A DNA stretch of 64,000 nucleotides from Phycisphaerales bacterium UBA2421 (GTDB taxonomy: Bacteria; Planctomycetota; Phycisphaerae; Tepidisphaerales; Tepidisphaeraceae): positions 76,673-140,672 of the forward strand of contig DDRH01000062.1 of assembly GCA_002343075.1 (NCBI GenBank), written 5' to 3'. The notes under the pieces are model-generated. The model was not told the DNA's origin. It did not search any database and was given only the letters and a program-made list of their open reading frames with translations. Positions 9,590 to 19,438 of this stretch are shown in pieces. Numbering within the stretch: the stretch's first letter is position 1; each line of letters opens with the position of its first letter. The position numbers and the translations under genes were made by a program.

Positions 9590-12500
9590 TCACGCGATAA
9601 CCACTTGGCGAACTGACAGAAAAATTAGTGATTTCTCGATTACCCGCAGGCCGGTGATTCGCTCAATCATCTCCGAGTATAGCCGTACCTGGGGTCGGTA
9701 AAATTCTGCGCGTTCAGGCAGTGTCTGCAGCGTGATTCGATCGGTCTTGTAGTCGGCGATCAGCAGGCCTTCTGGTACGCGGGCGAGCAGATCGATTTGT
9801 CCGCGCAGCATGACACGATCGAGTGGAGTTTCGGTTTCGGCGGCTTCTGGCGCGAAGACGGGCAATTCGCGGAACAGGCTCGTTCCAGCGTTCGTCATCC
9901 GCATGCAGAGGGGCGTGCCCAGAAACCATGCGATTGCAGCGACGTCGATCATCGCGGCGTGCTCGGCGGAGAGAACTCGCATGGCGATGAGCCGGTCGAT
10001 CTCAGCTTGAACGGATGCGACATTCGGCGGGGTGCCGAGGTCGATCGCTTGCAGTGCGCGGTGGGTGATGGTCCCGGATTCGGTGGGCGAGAGTTTCCGA
10101 CCAGGGGTGGTGAACCGCGGCATGGGTAGCGGGGCGGTGAACTTTACAATTGGTCGCAGGCTCGGCGATTCCCCCGCGGGAGCGTCGCGGCCACTCTTGG
10201 CGAGTGCGGTGACGGCCCGCGCCGACGGAACCCTGGATAGATGCAGGGTAGGGGGAAGCCAGCCGAGCGCTTCTATAGCCGCCATCGTCGCCGGTGAAGG
10301 AGGGGCCTGGCCGGGAACGGCACGGAGTTCGCGTACTGCAGGCAAGATCCTGTGCCTCGGATTGTCCGCGCCTTCACGGTGGCCCCCCTCGGGTGCTGAA
10401 TTGAGTTGCGTCGGCGCGGGCGATGAGGTGTTCCCTGTCGGACTCTGACGACGAAGATCAGCGTCGTAGGTTTCCACCGCGATTGCCCCCGGTCCGTGTC
10501 CTGTTGCCGCAACAGCTGGGCCGACCCAGTCGAGAGCAGTGCGTGCCGACAGGATCAGATCCGGCGGGAAGGCGCCGTGGTGGCTGCCCCATGTGTCACT
10601 CCATCGCGCGACGGCTTCATCTGGATTACGCACCGTTCCAGTCAGGACGAGTTTGTGCTCGGCACGCGTCATGGCGACGTACAAAACTCGTAGCTCTTCC
10701 GCGAGCGACTTTCGCTTAATGCTGTCGCGCGCCACCATGGTCGCAATCGACTCCCACCGCGCCCGCCGTGAGCTATCCACCACCTGCATGGCGATGTACC
10801 GCTCACGATCAACCAGCATCGCCCCCGCGGCATCGGTTAGATTGATCTTCTTCCCCAGTTCAGGAATGATCACCACGGGAAACTGCAGTCCTTTGCTGGC
10901 GTGGATACTCATGATCTGCACCACATTCCGCGCCTCATCGCCAGCGGGGGGGAGGCCGATGTCGCTTTCCTCGCGCAGTGCCTTGAGAAACTCCAGAAAG
11001 CGAAGTAAGCCTTGTCTAGAAAACTGGCTGAATGTTAGCGCGCGGTCGTGGAGCGAAAGCAGGTTGGCTACGCGCTGACGACCGTCGGGCAGGCATGAGC
11101 AGAATGCTAGGAATCCCGTTTCATCAAAGATCTGCCAGAGTACGTTTGAAACCGGGCGCAGGCTCATCTCCGTGCGCCACGTTGAGAGCTGTCTCAAGAA
11201 CCGGCGCAGCGACTCGGCGAGCCCACTTCGCTGTTCGGCTGCGTACCGAGTAACCGCGTCGTGAAAGGCCAGCGACGGATATGCTCTACGAATCAGCAGT
11301 AGAACGTCCTCGGGGCATTTCATCCTTGCCAGTGGGCTCCGCAGCACCGCCGCGAGGGGAATGTCCTGCAGGGTGTTGTCCAGACACTGAAGCAGCGAAA
11401 GCATGTCGCGAATCTCGACGGCATCAAAAAAGCCGGTTGTCGAATCTGCTCGCGCCGGAACGCCGCGCTGGCGCAGCCGGTTGGCAAACTTCTCTGCACG
11501 CACTTTGCGCGACCGCAACAATATGGCGATATCACCATACTCAAAGCGATGGAACGGAGTCGTCGATGTGAATTCTCGGATGAGCTGGGCGGCTAACTCG
11601 GCTTCGCGTTCGGTGTTATCGTCATCATCAGCGTCGGCAAACGAGGCCAATCTGGTGTCCGCGGCTTCGTCGGAGGCGCCCTCGTCGCCGGCGTCGCCCG
11701 CTGCGGGTGTCGAACGAACGTCAGGGAGTAGATGCAGCGAGACCGCAGCGCCTGAGTTGCGCCAATCTGGCTCCGGTTTGCCGACGCGAAGCTCGTGCGT
11801 ATCGTCGTACTCAATCTCAGCTGCTTCGGCGGCCATCAACCGCTTGAAGACCGCATTGATGCTATGAATTACGCCCGGATCGCTCCTGAAATTGCGGGAA
11901 AGGTTGAGCATTTGCCCGTCGGTTGTGTCTTGCGCATAGCTCTGCGCACGCTGCAAAAACTGCGACGGGTCTGCCAGCCGGAAACGATAAATGCTCTGCT
12001 TCACATCTCCAACACAAAACAGATTGCCTCCCCAAGTACCGTCGGCCGGGCGGCTGACGAGCCTCAGAAGCCGATCCTGAAGCGCATTGATATCCTGATA
12101 CTCGTCAACCAGCACATGCTTGAACTGTGCGCGATAGGCCAGCGCGGCAGGGCTGGGTCGATTGCGGTCATTGGGATCGCTGAGCACAACCAATGACAAT
12201 CGCTCCAGATCGGCGAAGTCCACCGCACGCATGGCAGATTTCGCATCTGCATACTGCTTCGAGAAGCTTTCAACCAGACCCAGCAAGAGTGTCACCGACG
12301 CACTAGTTGCGGCGGCGGAGTTCTGCAGGTCCTTCTCGCTGAACAGCATGACAGTGGCGGGCAAGCTGCCTTTGATCGCGTCCTTCAAAGCCTTGATCGG
12401 CTTCTTTGCGCGGTCAGTACCACCCTTTACGGTGGGCAGTTTCGGAATCGCTCCCACGAACGCGCCGAATGCTACTCGAAACGGTTCATACCCTTCGCGA

Positions 12501-13300
12501 CTTAGTAAAGATTTCACCCCCTCCAAACTCGCCCTGATACCACCCACATGGGCCGCGTACTGATCGGACTCGGCAGCCACAAAACCTTCAACCCAAAGTG
12601 CGCGGCGGAGCAGGGCTGCAATCTCAAAATGCAAGAGCGTGTACAGGCTTCGCCCGAGTTCGGCCTCTTTGAGAGGGAGCGTTGCAGCAGCGTTGATCTG
12701 GTTAAGCGCAGCCGAGGACCACGCGTCTGGATCAACGGTCGAGCGCCTAAGATTGTCGATGTGCAGAATGTGCCTGCGCAGTTCCTCATCATTCCCATTG
12801 CAGTAGCAATCTACCAACTGTGACAACGCCTCACCGCTGGACGATTCATACGTGTTGGCGATGAGCCTTCTGCAGACCTCGTTGCGGAGAAGCAAGGCGT
12901 CGGCTTCGTCGAGCGTGGTAAACGACGGATCAAGCCCCGCTGCTGCGAAATGTCGTTTGAGGAGACGTGTGCAGAAACTGTGCAGGGTGCTGATGTCGGC
13001 ATTTGCGATCAACTGTATCTGCCGCTGTAGCCGTCGATCACCATCGGCAGCGCGCCTGTGCAAAGCGGCTTCGATCCGGTGGCGCATCTCGGCTGCGGAT
13101 GCGCGCGTAAACGTCACCACGAGGAGTTCGCCCACGTCGCATCGCTCGGGCTGGGGGGCATCGCATATCAGGTGTACGCATCGCTCAGCAAGCACCGACG
13201 TCTTACCCGATCCCGCCGCAGCCGACAGCAAGAGATTGCGGTCGATGGTGTCAATGGCAGTCTTCTGCTCCTCGGTCCACTGCCGCGCCTTCGTGGTCAT
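9590..13300 (-). CDS. addA: ATP-dependent helicase-nuclease subunit A (AddA)
   Basis: A 1236-residue UvrD-like helicase fused to a RecB-type nuclease. It processes double-strand DNA ends for homologous recombination. Walker A is AAAGSGKTS near residue 28, motif II is HVLVDEYQDIN, and motif VI is VAMTRAEHKL. The C-terminal nuclease has the catalytic string LIADYKTDRI near residue 1176. Its ATG overlaps the stop of addB by 3 bases in an ATGA junction, so translation of the two is probably coupled. Length and order (addB then addA) match the AddAB system. Confidence 0.93.
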   Translation of the reverse strand: MTTKARQWTEEQKTAIDTIDRNLLLSAAAGSGKTSVLAERCVHLICDAPQPERCDVGELLVVTFTRASAAEMRHRIEAALHRRAADGDRRLQRQIQLIANADISTLHSFCTRLLKRHFAAAGLDPSFTTLDEADALLLRNEVCRRLIANTYESSSGEALSQLVDCYCNGNDEELRRHILHIDNLRRSTVDPDAWSSAALNQINAAATLPLKEAELGRSLYTLLHFEIAALLRRALWVEGFVAAESDQYAAHVGGIRASLEGVKSLLSREGYEPFRVAFGAFVGAIPKLPTVKGGTDRAKKPIKALKDAIKGSLPATVMLFSEKDLQNSAAATSASVTLLLGLVESFSKQYADAKSAMRAVDFADLERLSLVVLSDPNDRNRPSPAALAYRAQFKHVLVDEYQDINALQDRLLRLVSRPADGTWGGNLFCVGDVKQSIYRFRLADPSQFLQRAQSYAQDTTDGQMLNLSRNFRSDPGVIHSINAVFKRLMAAEAAEIEYDDTHELRVGKPEPDWRNSGAAVSLHLLPDVRSTPAAGDAGDEGASDEAADTRLASFADADDDDNTEREAELAAQLIREFTSTTPFHRFEYGDIAILLRSRKVRAEKFANRLRQRGVPARADSTTGFFDAVEIRDMLSLLQCLDNTLQDIPLAAVLRSPLARMKCPEDVLLLIRRAYPSLAFHDAVTRYAAEQRSGLAESLRRFLRQLSTWRTEMSLRPVSNVLWQIFDETGFLAFCSCLPDGRQRVANLLSLHDRALTFSQFSRQGLLRFLEFLKALREESDIGLPPAGDEARNVVQIMSIHASKGLQFPVVIIPELGKKINLTDAAGAMLVDRERYIAMQVVDSSRRARWESIATMVARDSIKRKSLAEELRVLYVAMTRAEHKLVLTGTVRNPDEAVARWSDTWGSHHGAFPPDLILSARTALDWVGPAVAATGHGPGAIAVETYDADLRRQSPTGNTSSPAPTQLNSAPEGGHREGADNPRHRILPAVRELRAVPGQAPPSPATMAAIEALGWLPPTLHLSRVPSARAVTALAKSGRDAPAGESPSLRPIVKFTAPLPMPRFTTPGRKLSPTESGTITHRALQAIDLGTPPNVASVQAEIDRLIAMRVLSAEHAAMIDVAAIAWFLGTPLCMRMTNAGTSLFRELPVFAPEAAETETPLDRVMLRGQIDLLARVPEGLLIADYKTDRITLQTLPERAEFYRPQVRLYSEMIERITGLRVIEKSLIFLSVRQVVIA

Positions 13301-16300
13301 GTGATATCCCCCGCCATCGCAGCCAGGGCTGCCTCACGTTTCAAACGATTGAGTCTGTTGTACCGGTTGATCGTAGGCTCGAACCGACAAAGCGGGCGAA
13401 ATTCACAGTGGGCACACGGCGTCGTGGTCCCGATGCGGTATGGATGCACCTCAATCACGCCATCGATGATCTCGTCTGCGATCGCCGCAATCTTGTCGCG
13501 CACGAATGTGAGCACTCCACGGAAATGATGATGTTCCGCGCTATCGCAACCGGTGGCGTTGGGCGGACCATCCTTCGTAAGATGCAGTTTGATAACCTTC
13601 GACTTGATGCCGGGTGTGAGCGCCCGGTCGAACAAGTGCGCGCGTCGAAGATCAAACAAGCCTCGTGGTTGCGATCTAAGCGCGAAGTCGAGGCTGGTCG
13701 AATCAGCGGCACTGCTAGGGTGATCTACCGATTGCAACCCGCGCATGATGGCAACAAAGAAAGCACCTATACCTTCGACAGATTTTTCAATTAGGGCCCC
13801 GCCGTTCGCCTCCAGCATGATGAGATAGGTGAGCAGTTGCAGCGACAGGCCATGATAGACTTCGTACAACTGCAGCGCTCGCTCGCTCGATTTGTAGTCG
13901 TAGACGGCGAGAAGCGCACTGCCCGCGTCCGATGTGTGGTCGACCGCGTGATCGATGCGATCGATCTTTCCGGAGAGCCTGACGGTGCGCTGCTTGGGGG
14001 TGGTAACTACCAGCGGTGGAAGGTCACCCTCGTCGCCAAAAACCAGTTCTGCGGCCAGAGGTAGCATACTCCCTGCCGCCCCTGCGGTGTGGATGTGCCG
14101 AAGGACTTCTGCCAGCCGTGTTTCGGTGCGATTCAGAAGCTGGCGGTGCTGCGCTGACGAGAGCATGATGCTCCCGCGGAGCGACTGGGCCGCCTGCTCG
14201 GCCGCTACCTTCACCTGAGCCAGCGCCGGCGGGGAGCTTGGATTCCACGGGGCGCCCGACTGGATTTGTTCTTCGACGACCGATTCCAGCACCGTGTGAT
14301 AGAGCGTACCAAGGTCCGCCACGTTCAGCTTTGGCTCGACGCGGGCCCGCAATCGGAGCGAATACGCCGAAAAGTGCTTAAATGGGCACGCTGCAAACGA
14401 TTCGATCCGCGACACACTCGTGGATAGGCCCTCCGAGTACAGTGATGCTAAGGCCTCGGCAGAAAGGGCCGCGCGGTTATCGTATGAGAGTGCTGGCCAC
14501 GCGAGCGAAAGGAGTCGCTCAAGCGGCTGCGGAAGGGGAGCGACCGTGGTGACGGCGGCGTAGACTTCGGCAGTGTCGCACTCGTGCGCTGCGGCTGGAT
14601 GGCGTGCCCACCGCGCGAGGCAGTCGACCGCAGTCCGGGGTGTGGCCAGGGAGAGGTCGAGGCGTTCGGGAGCCAGGCCGCCCTCAATTCCCCAGTTGAT
14701 CAGGCCGGTTAGCTGCTGCACGAATCGGGATGGCCCGATCGGCCGCGCCGCCTCGTCAGCCTCGTGATATGTCACCGCAAGCCGTTCAGCCGCTCGTGTG
14801 ATGGCCAGATAAGCCAGAAGGGGTTCATTGAGCAAACGACGACTTGTGTCGGGGTCAAGCTCGATGCGGGCTTTTGAGAGCGAAGCACGATCGGCGTCAC
14901 CCAGAACAATCGTTTCTTCGGTCGCGTGAGGAAAAATGCCGTCGTTCCAGCCGATCGCTATAACCCCACGATAGTGCTCGAATCGCGTGCGCTCTATCTC
15001 GCCAACCATCACTTGATCGATCGCCGCGGGAACGATCGCCAGATCAAACTCTGCAAGCGACGCTTCGAGAAGCTCTTCAAACTCCGCCGCAGTTAAAGTA
15101 TCGTCGCCAAGAAGTTCGACGAGTTCATCGAACAACTCGATTAGTTCGGCCCAGACCTGCTGATGCTCGGCCGCCCGTTCAAACTGTTCCGCAGCCTCAG
15201 CGGTCTCAATCCATTGTGCAAGCACCGCGGGGGTGCCATATCCCTCGATTGCACCGAGCAATGCAGCCACATACTTCCGAATGGGCAGGCGAGATCCTGT
15301 CGGTGGGCAGGCGCTGAGCATTGCTCGAATCGGCCCCCCAAGCCGTTCGCGGACCGCCTCAAAGTTGTCTCGGGTAGTTGGCCGTCGTCCAATCGCTGGT
15401 TCACCATCCGACCGCGGCGAGAACACCCATGGCGAGGCGCTGATCCAGGCCGAACCCAGCAAATTGTGCTCTAGAATGAAGTTCTCAACGCGATCAGCCT
15501 CGTGATGGCTTATGCCGCAGCAGCCGCTCTTGGCTATCACCATCATTGCATCGTGCGGGAAGGCGTTTCGCCACGCCTGCACAATGGCTCGCACCACCTG
15601 CAGGAGAGGATGATGTGTCGCCGACCGCCGGCGGTCGGAGAAGAATGGAAGGCCAAACTCAGTAAATGTTGCCTCAATCAGGTCGGCGTACTCGGTGGCA
15701 CGTCGGCTTACCACCAGTACCTCGCGCGGACGCAATCCGTCCCGGAGCCACTCTCGAATTACCACCGCTGCAGCTTCCACCTCGCTGCGGCGCGATGGTG
15801 CGGCGACGACCCGTACGCGACGGCTGTCGTCAATCATCTGCTCAGATTCGGCGGCTTCCCAGTGTGCTTCAAGGTGACGCAACACCGCGGGTCGCTCCAC
15901 TGCGGTTGTGCCCAGACGCTCCGGTTCGGCAATCGCAACGCCTGCCTCTTTCAGGCAGAAGTGCAGTCGCCGGTATGCCGTCTCGGTCCGGTGAAACAAG
16001 GACAATTCATCAGGAAGATTGTTGACGTCGCGCGCGACCGGCGATTTCGGGTCGACCAACCCGGTAATCGTCAAACTCCGGCAACGACTGGCAATCGCCG
16101 CAAGTAGCTGGCATTCCACGCGCGTATAATCGAGATGGCCATCAACAAACACCAGCGAACCGGCCAACGCTCTCGAATGCTCGGCCGCGGCGGCGATTGC
16201 GGCCAAGCGGCGTTGTGGATCGATGCGATCCTGGCCTAGAAAGGTTGAATAAGCGTTTTGAATCAGCAGCAGATCGCGCAACTTCAGAATGAGCTGAGCC

Positions 16301-16773
16301 TGGGAAGAGTCGGCCGGAGGGTCTTCCGCGGCGAGCTGTTCGATCAACGACTGCAACTGATGCTCATCAATGCCATTTCGGTCAATCTCGCTTAGCGTGC
16401 GATCAAGCTCGGAAGCAAGCCCGATGCGGGTAGCTGCGGGCTGGTAGACGCTTAGCTGGGGAGAGAGAATCCTCAGAACGTGTGTGAGAATCAGCCGCCG
16501 ACCCCGCGGCGAGACTTCGGGCGTAGCATCACCAGCAAGCTCTGTGAGCAGGTCCGAGGCGAGCTTATCAAAGGAGATGACCCGGATGCGGCAAAAGCCT
16601 GGTAACTCGCCGCCGACCGCAAGCCGGCGCTGCACCAGAAACGTCGCCTGCTTTGGAACGATGTAGTAGATAGGCGACCCGAGCGGATCGGCCTTGACCT
16701 CGGCAATTATCCGCTCCATGCAGAACTTGGTTTTCCCGCTGGCAGCTCGCCCGAGAATAAACTGTGTCGGCAT
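13297..16773 (-). CDS. addB: ATP-dependent nuclease subunit B (AddB)
   Basis: About 1158 residues; partner of AddA in double-strand break resection. The start at 16773 gives MPTQFILGRAASGKTKF, with the nucleotide-binding motif at once, and has GGAGACTCCG upstream; the frame is open to 16824. The four Cys ligands of the AddB 4Fe-4S cluster are visible: one in SFAACPFKHFS and three in CAHCEFRPLC near the C-terminus. The RecB-like nuclease core (AVYDYKSS) lies between them. It ends in the ATGA overlap with addA. Confidence 0.92.
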   Translation of the reverse strand: MPTQFILGRAASGKTKFCMERIIAEVKADPLGSPIYYIVPKQATFLVQRRLAVGGELPGFCRIRVISFDKLASDLLTELAGDATPEVSPRGRRLILTHVLRILSPQLSVYQPAATRIGLASELDRTLSEIDRNGIDEHQLQSLIEQLAAEDPPADSSQAQLILKLRDLLLIQNAYSTFLGQDRIDPQRRLAAIAAAAEHSRALAGSLVFVDGHLDYTRVECQLLAAIASRCRSLTITGLVDPKSPVARDVNNLPDELSLFHRTETAYRRLHFCLKEAGVAIAEPERLGTTAVERPAVLRHLEAHWEAAESEQMIDDSRRVRVVAAPSRRSEVEAAAVVIREWLRDGLRPREVLVVSRRATEYADLIEATFTEFGLPFFSDRRRSATHHPLLQVVRAIVQAWRNAFPHDAMMVIAKSGCCGISHHEADRVENFILEHNLLGSAWISASPWVFSPRSDGEPAIGRRPTTRDNFEAVRERLGGPIRAMLSACPPTGSRLPIRKYVAALLGAIEGYGTPAVLAQWIETAEAAEQFERAAEHQQVWAELIELFDELVELLGDDTLTAAEFEELLEASLAEFDLAIVPAAIDQVMVGEIERTRFEHYRGVIAIGWNDGIFPHATEETIVLGDADRASLSKARIELDPDTSRRLLNEPLLAYLAITRAAERLAVTYHEADEAARPIGPSRFVQQLTGLINWGIEGGLAPERLDLSLATPRTAVDCLARWARHPAAAHECDTAEVYAAVTTVAPLPQPLERLLSLAWPALSYDNRAALSAEALASLYSEGLSTSVSRIESFAACPFKHFSAYSLRLRARVEPKLNVADLGTLYHTVLESVVEEQIQSGAPWNPSSPPALAQVKVAAEQAAQSLRGSIMLSSAQHRQLLNRTETRLAEVLRHIHTAGAAGSMLPLAAELVFGDEGDLPPLVVTTPKQRTVRLSGKIDRIDHAVDHTSDAGSALLAVYDYKSSERALQLYEVYHGLSLQLLTYLIMLEANGGALIEKSVEGIGAFFVAIMRGLQSVDHPSSAADSTSLDFALRSQPRGLFDLRRAHLFDRALTPGIKSKVIKLHLTKDGPPNATGCDSAEHHHFRGVLTFVRDKIAAIADEIIDGVIEVHPYRIGTTTPCAHCEFRPLCRFEPTINRYNRLNRLKREAALAAMAGDIT

Positions 16774-16805
16774 CGGAGTCTCCCCAATGACAATTGTAGC
16801 CAAGG

Positions 16806-17327
16806 TTAGAGCGGAAGCGCGCAAATCGCTGCGACAAAGAGCATTACAACGCCGATCGTCACCTTAAACAACGTGCCCCAAAATCGGCCCTTGGCTGCCC
16901 CCCAGCCAATGTTGACCGATTGGCCCCATTCTTTGCCGATCACCGCTTCGACAGCGAACGCGCCGGCAAAGCTCCCGATGCACAGCCCGGCGATGGTACC
17001 CACGATAGGAATCGGAATCACCGGAGTCAGCACGATTGCGCCAGCAAATCCGCCGACAACAGCGCCGACCATCCCGCGCTTGCTCCCACCGGCCTTGCCC
17101 GCGCCCGCGGCGCCGGCGAGGGTTTCCACCACCTCTGCCGTCAGTGCCAACATGAGCATCGAAACCATCGACGGCCAGCCGACGTATTGGTTGAACCCCG
17201 TCAGCCATCCATAGAGTGCCATGGCGCCCACCATCAGCCAGAGACCGGGTAACCCGACCAGCGTGAGAACAATGCCCAGAGTTTGCAGGACCAATAGCGT
17301 AAGGAAATAGAGCCAAGTCAACCACAT
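16806..17327 (-). CDS. DUF456-type membrane protein
   Basis: About 173 residues, almost wholly hydrophobic, with four to five predicted membrane segments rich in Gly and Ala. The first segment contains the family's GLPGLWLM motif. A second pattern, GAVVGGFAGAIVLTPVIPIPIVG, resembles the glycine-zipper repeats of DUF456 proteins. Function is unknown. I chose the ATG at 17327, where the first membrane helix begins; the ATG at 17366 would add 13 polar residues and lies only 2 bases after the stop of the preceding sigma-like gene. The gene is 32 bases upstream of addB on the same strand. Confidence 0.7.
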   Translation of the reverse strand: MWLTWLYFLTLLVLQTLGIVLTLVGLPGLWLMVGAMALYGWLTGFNQYVGWPSMVSMLMLALTAEVVETLAGAAGAGKAGGSKRGMVGAVVGGFAGAIVLTPVIPIPIVGTIAGLCIGSFAGAFAVEAVIGKEWGQSVNIGWGAAKGRFWGTLFKVTIGVVMLFVAAICALPL

Positions 17328-17368
17328 GATGTTGAATTCGTCCTCCCGCGGCGAATATTGGAGCATGT

Positions 17369-18067
17369 TCAATACTCGATCGCTGGAATGATCTTGTAGC
17401 CGAACCAGATCAAAGCTGCTACCAACCCTGTGATTATCAGTAGCTTCCCCGCCCGCCAAATTCGCCGCGGCCAGACGTGCCGGCGGATCGCAGTTTTCAC
17501 GCGTGGCACCCGCACTCGACTGGTGGGTGTGAGCAGATGATACGCCTGCCGCAAGAGCGCGATCATTTGGTCATAGGCGTCGCCAGCCATTGATTGCATG
17601 GTGGCTGTCGCGGCGGCAAGATGTTGTTCTGCGGCGCTGACACTACAGTCCATGGCAATTGCGGTATATCGAAGGTTGAATGCCTCGCCGAAGTGGAGAA
17701 GGAACGCCTCGGTCTGCTGCTGTGGCAACTGGCGTAATGCCCTGATGAACGCAATGTATGCCCGCGGCCTCTCAGCAGACAAATCAATCAGCAGATCATC
17801 GCCACTGCCGTTTCGCGCGAGTTGGCGACATTGAAGAATGGTATGGCGAAGGAACCACCGCTGCGGCTCGCCTTCATCCCGCCACTTGTGCAATACCAGA
17901 AGCCCCTTGCGAACAACCGCACTGACTACCGAGTCGCCGACTTCATTGCTCCCGGAAAGGGAATAGCTGAGGCGGGCAATGCTTGGAAAAGACTCATTGA
18001 CAATCTCCTCGATGGCGGTCGGCTGAAGCTCTCTGGCTCGCGCGAGGGTCTGTCGGTCGAGTGCCAT
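17369..18067 (-). CDS. Sigma-70/ECF-like protein with C-terminal membrane anchor
   Basis: About 232 residues. The middle resembles sigma region 4: ALRQLPQQQTEAFLLHFGEAFNLRYTAIAMDCSVSAAEQHLAAA (about residues 110-153), with a helix-turn-helix-like core. The region before it fits a weak sigma region 2. The C-terminus has a basic stretch (RRHVWPRRIWRAGK) followed by one membrane helix (LLIITGLVAALIWFGYKIIP), which a normal sigma factor lacks. It may be a membrane-tethered regulator. The next gene (DUF456) starts within a few bases or a few tens of bases. ATG 18067 is preferred to the TTG at 18073. Confidence 0.6.
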   Translation of the reverse strand: MALDRQTLARARELQPTAIEEIVNESFPSIARLSYSLSGSNEVGDSVVSAVVRKGLLVLHKWRDEGEPQRWFLRHTILQCRQLARNGSGDDLLIDLSAERPRAYIAFIRALRQLPQQQTEAFLLHFGEAFNLRYTAIAMDCSVSAAEQHLAAATATMQSMAGDAYDQMIALLRQAYHLLTPTSRVRVPRVKTAIRRHVWPRRIWRAGKLLIITGLVAALIWFGYKIIPAIEY

Positions 18068-18160
18068 AGGCAAAGCATTGAGGATTTCTGTAAAAACAGC
18101 AACCCGCAGCGGGCGTCAGCCGTCTCCAGTGCACGGCGGAAGCGAGTCTTCACAAAAGAG

Positions 18161-18191
18161 AAAGCGGAGGCCACGCCTGGCCCTCCGCTTT
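18161..18191 (-). terminator. Intrinsic terminator between the coiled-coil gene and the sigma-like gene
   Basis: A perfect 10-bp stem (AAAGCGGAGG with CCTCCGCTTT) encloses an 11-base loop, and a T-rich run (TTTCTCTTTTG) follows on the reverse strand. It ends transcription from the small coiled-coil gene. A second hairpin (18215-18250, GGCGTCAGG with CCTGACGCC) lies just upstream in the same gap. Confidence 0.65.
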
Positions 18192-18306
18192 CTGCAGTCT
18201 GATTCGATTCTGAAGGCGTCAGGGCCGATCTGGCGAGCGGTCCTGACGCCGCAACGGATTCCCAAAGAACGCTTCCCGTTGCATGTGTTACAGACGCGAA
18301 TCGGTC

Positions 18307-18576
18307 TTACTCATTATTTCCGCTGGTCTCTTCGAGCATCTTTCGGAGGTAGCCATTCTCGCGTCGGGTGGCTTCAAGATCGAACACGAGATACTTAATG
18401 CTCAGCCGCAGGTAATCCAAGCTCTCCTGCAGGCTGCTGACGGTTTGTCGCAGCCTTTCGTGCCGCTGGCGTGTCTCGTCGGCGAGTTGCTGAAGCTTGG
18501 CGCGTTCACTGGGCGGTAGCGTGCTGATTTCGCCCATAAGTTCCGCGAGCTTTCCCTGAAACTCTTGTTCGTTCAT
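18307..18576 (-). CDS. Small coiled-coil protein
   Basis: An 89-residue, charged, helical protein starting MNEQEFQGKLAELMGEISTL. Heptad-like runs cover most of its length (ERAKLQQLADETRQRHERLRQ and YLVFDLEATRRENGYLRKML). There is no membrane segment or signal peptide. I do not recognise a named family. A homo-oligomeric coiled coil is the safest reading. ATG 18576 is chosen because the more upstream codons are Pro/Arg-rich and do not continue the helix; AGGGAT is the nearest ribosome-binding sequence. Confidence 0.6.
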   Translation of the reverse strand: MNEQEFQGKLAELMGEISTLPPSERAKLQQLADETRQRHERLRQTVSSLQESLDYLRLSIKYLVFDLEATRRENGYLRKMLEETSGNNE

Positions 18577-19059
18577 ATCCCTGCGCTCCGGCCTGCGATT
18601 GATAGGGAGTGGTTTCATCCCAAGCTAGTTGCAAAGCCCGTTCCACGTTCTGCCGCATTTGCTCATGCTCACGCCCCGATTCGCGTAGCACGCCACGACG
18701 CCTCAAATCTTTCTTTCGCCCGCGTTCCGCTGCGGGCCGATTATTCCGGCTGCTGCATTCTCGCAACTCGCATGCAGCCGAACGCGGCGATCTCACGCCA
18801 CGTTACCTTGAGGTGGCGGCCAAATCAGCGGTTTCGTTTCGCAGAATCAGCAAGAATCTGCTGCTTGTGCCAACTACAATCGGCGCAGCCGTTATGAACG
18901 GAACGCGACAGGCCACCGCGAGCCGCACTATACTCTGACACCCCAGTCGGACGCGCGGAAAAAGTGCGTGTCCGACAGGAGGAAGCGAAAAATGACCGAT
19001 AACCTGCGCGGCTTGCAAGGATTGTTGCGAAATGGCACGGCGTGCGAGATATCTGTGAC
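18577..19059. other. Intergenic region, no secure gene
   Basis: About 480 bases between two divergent small genes. Overlapping frames on both strands are open for up to 110 codons, but they are Arg-rich and resemble no protein I know. The reverse frame 18506-18796 overlaps the coiled-coil gene and is considered a shadow. Confidence 0.4.
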
Positions 19060-19377
19060 ATGCCAAGAGAACCGAACAAACCGGAGCAGCGGGAGCAAGC
19101 ACCACGCGGCAGCGCGGTGCGCCCGGCGATGCCCGGGCATCGCATTCTGGTCAGCAAGCCAATTTCGGCGTTTCGCCGGACGTTGATTCCAATGCTAATC
19201 ACGCTGGCAGTGCTATTGCCGTCACTGGCGATCTGGCTCCAGCGGGTTGATATCGATTCTCCATTTAATCAGCTACCGAAATGTAGCGCGCCAGCCTTCA
19301 TCGGCGGCGGGGTCGTTGCCGCGGTTTTGGCAGCGATGAACATGGCCGCAGCGGCGCGAAGTGGGCGGAAACGTTGA
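19060..19377 (+). CDS. Small two-helix membrane protein
   Basis: 105 residues. A charged N-terminus (MPREPNKPEQREQ) is followed by two hydrophobic segments (TLIPMLITLAVLLPSLAIWL and APAFIGGGVVAAVLAAMNMA) and a short basic tail (RSGRKR). The function is not recognisable. The stop codon overlaps the -35 box of the thioredoxin promoter. A start at 19042 is also possible. Confidence 0.45.
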   Translation: MPREPNKPEQREQAPRGSAVRPAMPGHRILVSKPISAFRRTLIPMLITLAVLLPSLAIWLQRVDIDSPFNQLPKCSAPAFIGGGVVAAVLAAMNMAAAARSGRKR

Positions 19378-19403
19378 CATTCTCAATTGAATGCAACTAC
19401 GAT
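19374..19403 (+). promoter_or_regulatory. Sigma-70-type promoter of trxA
   Basis: A consensus -35 TTGACA (19374-19379) and TACGAT (19398-19403) are separated by 18 bases. They lie 35 bases before the thioredoxin start. Confidence 0.5.
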
Positions 19404-19438
19404 CGACTGAAGTACATCTAAAAGACAGGAGCAGATAG

